Source: Planctomycetaceae bacterium | GTDB taxonomy: Bacteria > Planctomycetota > Planctomycetia > Pirellulales > Thermoguttaceae | NCBI GenBank assembly: GCA_009783865.1 | Contig: WRCR01000235.1 | Location: 1-6,560 of the forward strand | DNA: 6,560 nt | Direction: 5' to 3' | Shown here: positions 5,780 through 6,560 of the stretch, in pieces | How positions within the stretch are numbered: position 1 is the first letter of the stretch | How the letters are laid out: each line of letters starts with the position of its first letter | Translations under genes and position numbers: made by a program | Notes under the pieces: model-generated | Seen by the model: only the letters and a program-made list of their open reading frames with translations | Database searches by the model: none | Told to the model about the DNA's origin: nothing

Positions 5780-6560
5780 ATGAAAAAAATCGTCTCTGCC
5801 GCAATGGGCATTTTCCTCGTAGTTGTTGCAGTTTTCTGCGTGATGTATTTCGGCAGCAATCGGCATTCCGGTCCCTTTGTTCTGCCGAAGGGAACCGTGC
5901 CGCTTCGGATTTCTGCGGAAACGACCATCGTTACCGAACCGCTCTTGCCGGACGGAACCGTTGATTTCTGTGCCGTTCTCGACAATTTGTGTTCCATTAA
6001 CGCCGACTCGGAGGGCAATGGTTTTCGTACCATCGTGCAACTCGCCGGACGCAGTATCTTCAAGGACATCTCCGACGAAGAATGGAAGATTCTGTGCGAA
6101 AAATTGAATCTGCCGCCCGACGAACCGGATAAGTTATATTATTTACCGCTCCGTGAATTTATCTGCGGTTCTTTGGGAAAATCCGAAGGTAAAGACCCGT
6201 CTGAAGAGTCCATTCGGAGTCGTGCTTATCAAATAACTTTCTCCTTCAGCAATCCGGAGGAAGTTTCGGCGGAGAATCTCGAACTTCTGGAACGCTGGGT
6301 GACGGAAATGGAACCGGCAATTAACGCCGTTGCCGAAGCACTGAAGAAACCGCTTTATGTCCTTCCGCCGACGGGCAAGTTTGCATTTCCCAAAGGGTTT
6401 GAACTACCGGTATCGAACCTGCATATCGGAGATTGGCCTGACTTCATGACTGCTGCCTGGGTGCATAGAGAAATAGCCAATATGTTTTCGTACCGCTGCC
6501 GGTTCCGGCAAATCAAGAACGACGGGAGAGGTTGGGACGATGTGCTTTCCCTGTTCCGCA
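5780..6560 (+). CDS. Membrane-anchored or secreted protein of unknown function (3' partial)
   Basis: An open frame begins with ATG at 5780 and runs without a stop past the window end (260 codons visible). It starts MKKIVSAAMGIFLVVVAVFC: two lysines, then about 20 hydrophobic residues, which is a signal anchor or uncleaved signal peptide; no lipobox is seen. The rest is soluble, mixed helical and acidic: LRISAETTIVTEPLLPDGTV, then DFCAVLDNLCSINADSEGNG, then helices around EEWKILCEKLNLPPDEPDKL and NLELLERWVTEMEPAINAVA. I do not recognise the family. The early layout recalls uncharacterised planctomycete exported proteins, but that is memory, not a match. No Shine-Dalgarno and no strong promoter lie in the 49 nt after the previous gene, and no terminator is seen there, so co-transcription is likely. 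Confidence 0.8.
   Translation, partial: MKKIVSAAMGIFLVVVAVFCVMYFGSNRHSGPFVLPKGTVPLRISAETTIVTEPLLPDGTVDFCAVLDNLCSINADSEGNGFRTIVQLAGRSIFKDISDEEWKILCEKLNLPPDEPDKLYYLPLREFICGSLGKSEGKDPSEESIRSRAYQITFSFSNPEEVSAENLELLERWVTEMEPAINAVAEALKKPLYVLPPTGKFAFPKGFELPVSNLHIGDWPDFMTAAWVHREIANMFSYRCRFRQIKNDGRGWDDVLSLFR

Noticed and set aside
1..6560. Defence system, CRISPR array, phage or transposon
   Set aside because: I see no repeat-spacer pattern, transposase, integrase, terminal repeats or defence-type domain in any frame on either strand.

Overview
The window is an ordinary-looking chromosomal segment of about 45-50% GC. It carries seven protein genes, two of them cut by the window ends. I see no rRNA, tRNA, CRISPR array or insertion sequence. 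The protein flavour suggests a planctomycete or a related PVC-group bacterium: a PheS with a GLGLTRLAMMRFG motif 3, a prepilin peptidase with a large central insertion, and a secreted beta-sandwich protein with a start of the GLAAQFKADTGI type. None of the six visible start codons has a Shine-Dalgarno sequence. The taxonomic call is inference from remembered family features, not a search.

Layout from left to right. (1) The 3' end of a methyl-accepting chemotaxis protein, + strand. (2) A 90-bp convergent gap filled almost entirely by a double hairpin that can close into a three-way junction, probably a bidirectional terminator. (3) A type IV prepilin peptidase (A24 family), - strand. (4) A 173-bp divergent promoter region. 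(5) pheS followed 36 nt later by an ArfB/YaeJ-type GGQ peptidyl-tRNA hydrolase, + strand, probably one operon, with no pheT in view. (6) An oxalate/formate-antiporter-like (OFA) MFS transporter, - strand, whose last two membrane helices are displaced by a one-base frameshift. (7) A 160-bp divergent promoter region with a perfect 10-bp tandem repeat over the transporter promoter and a near-consensus sigma70 promoter placed so that the next mRNA should be leaderless. (8) A secreted concanavalin-like beta-sandwich protein, + strand. (9) A membrane-anchored protein of unknown function running off the right end, + strand.

The genes do not form one pathway. pheS and arfB share a translation theme: tRNA charging and rescue of stalled ribosomes. 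The chemotaxis receptor and prepilin peptidase may relate to motility or surface pili but are convergent, not co-transcribed. The secreted sandwich protein and the anchored protein may be a small envelope pair. I found no convincing new multi-gene system. The best leads are the MFS frameshift, the predicted leaderless promoter, the tandem repeat in the transporter promoter, and the three-way-junction structure.
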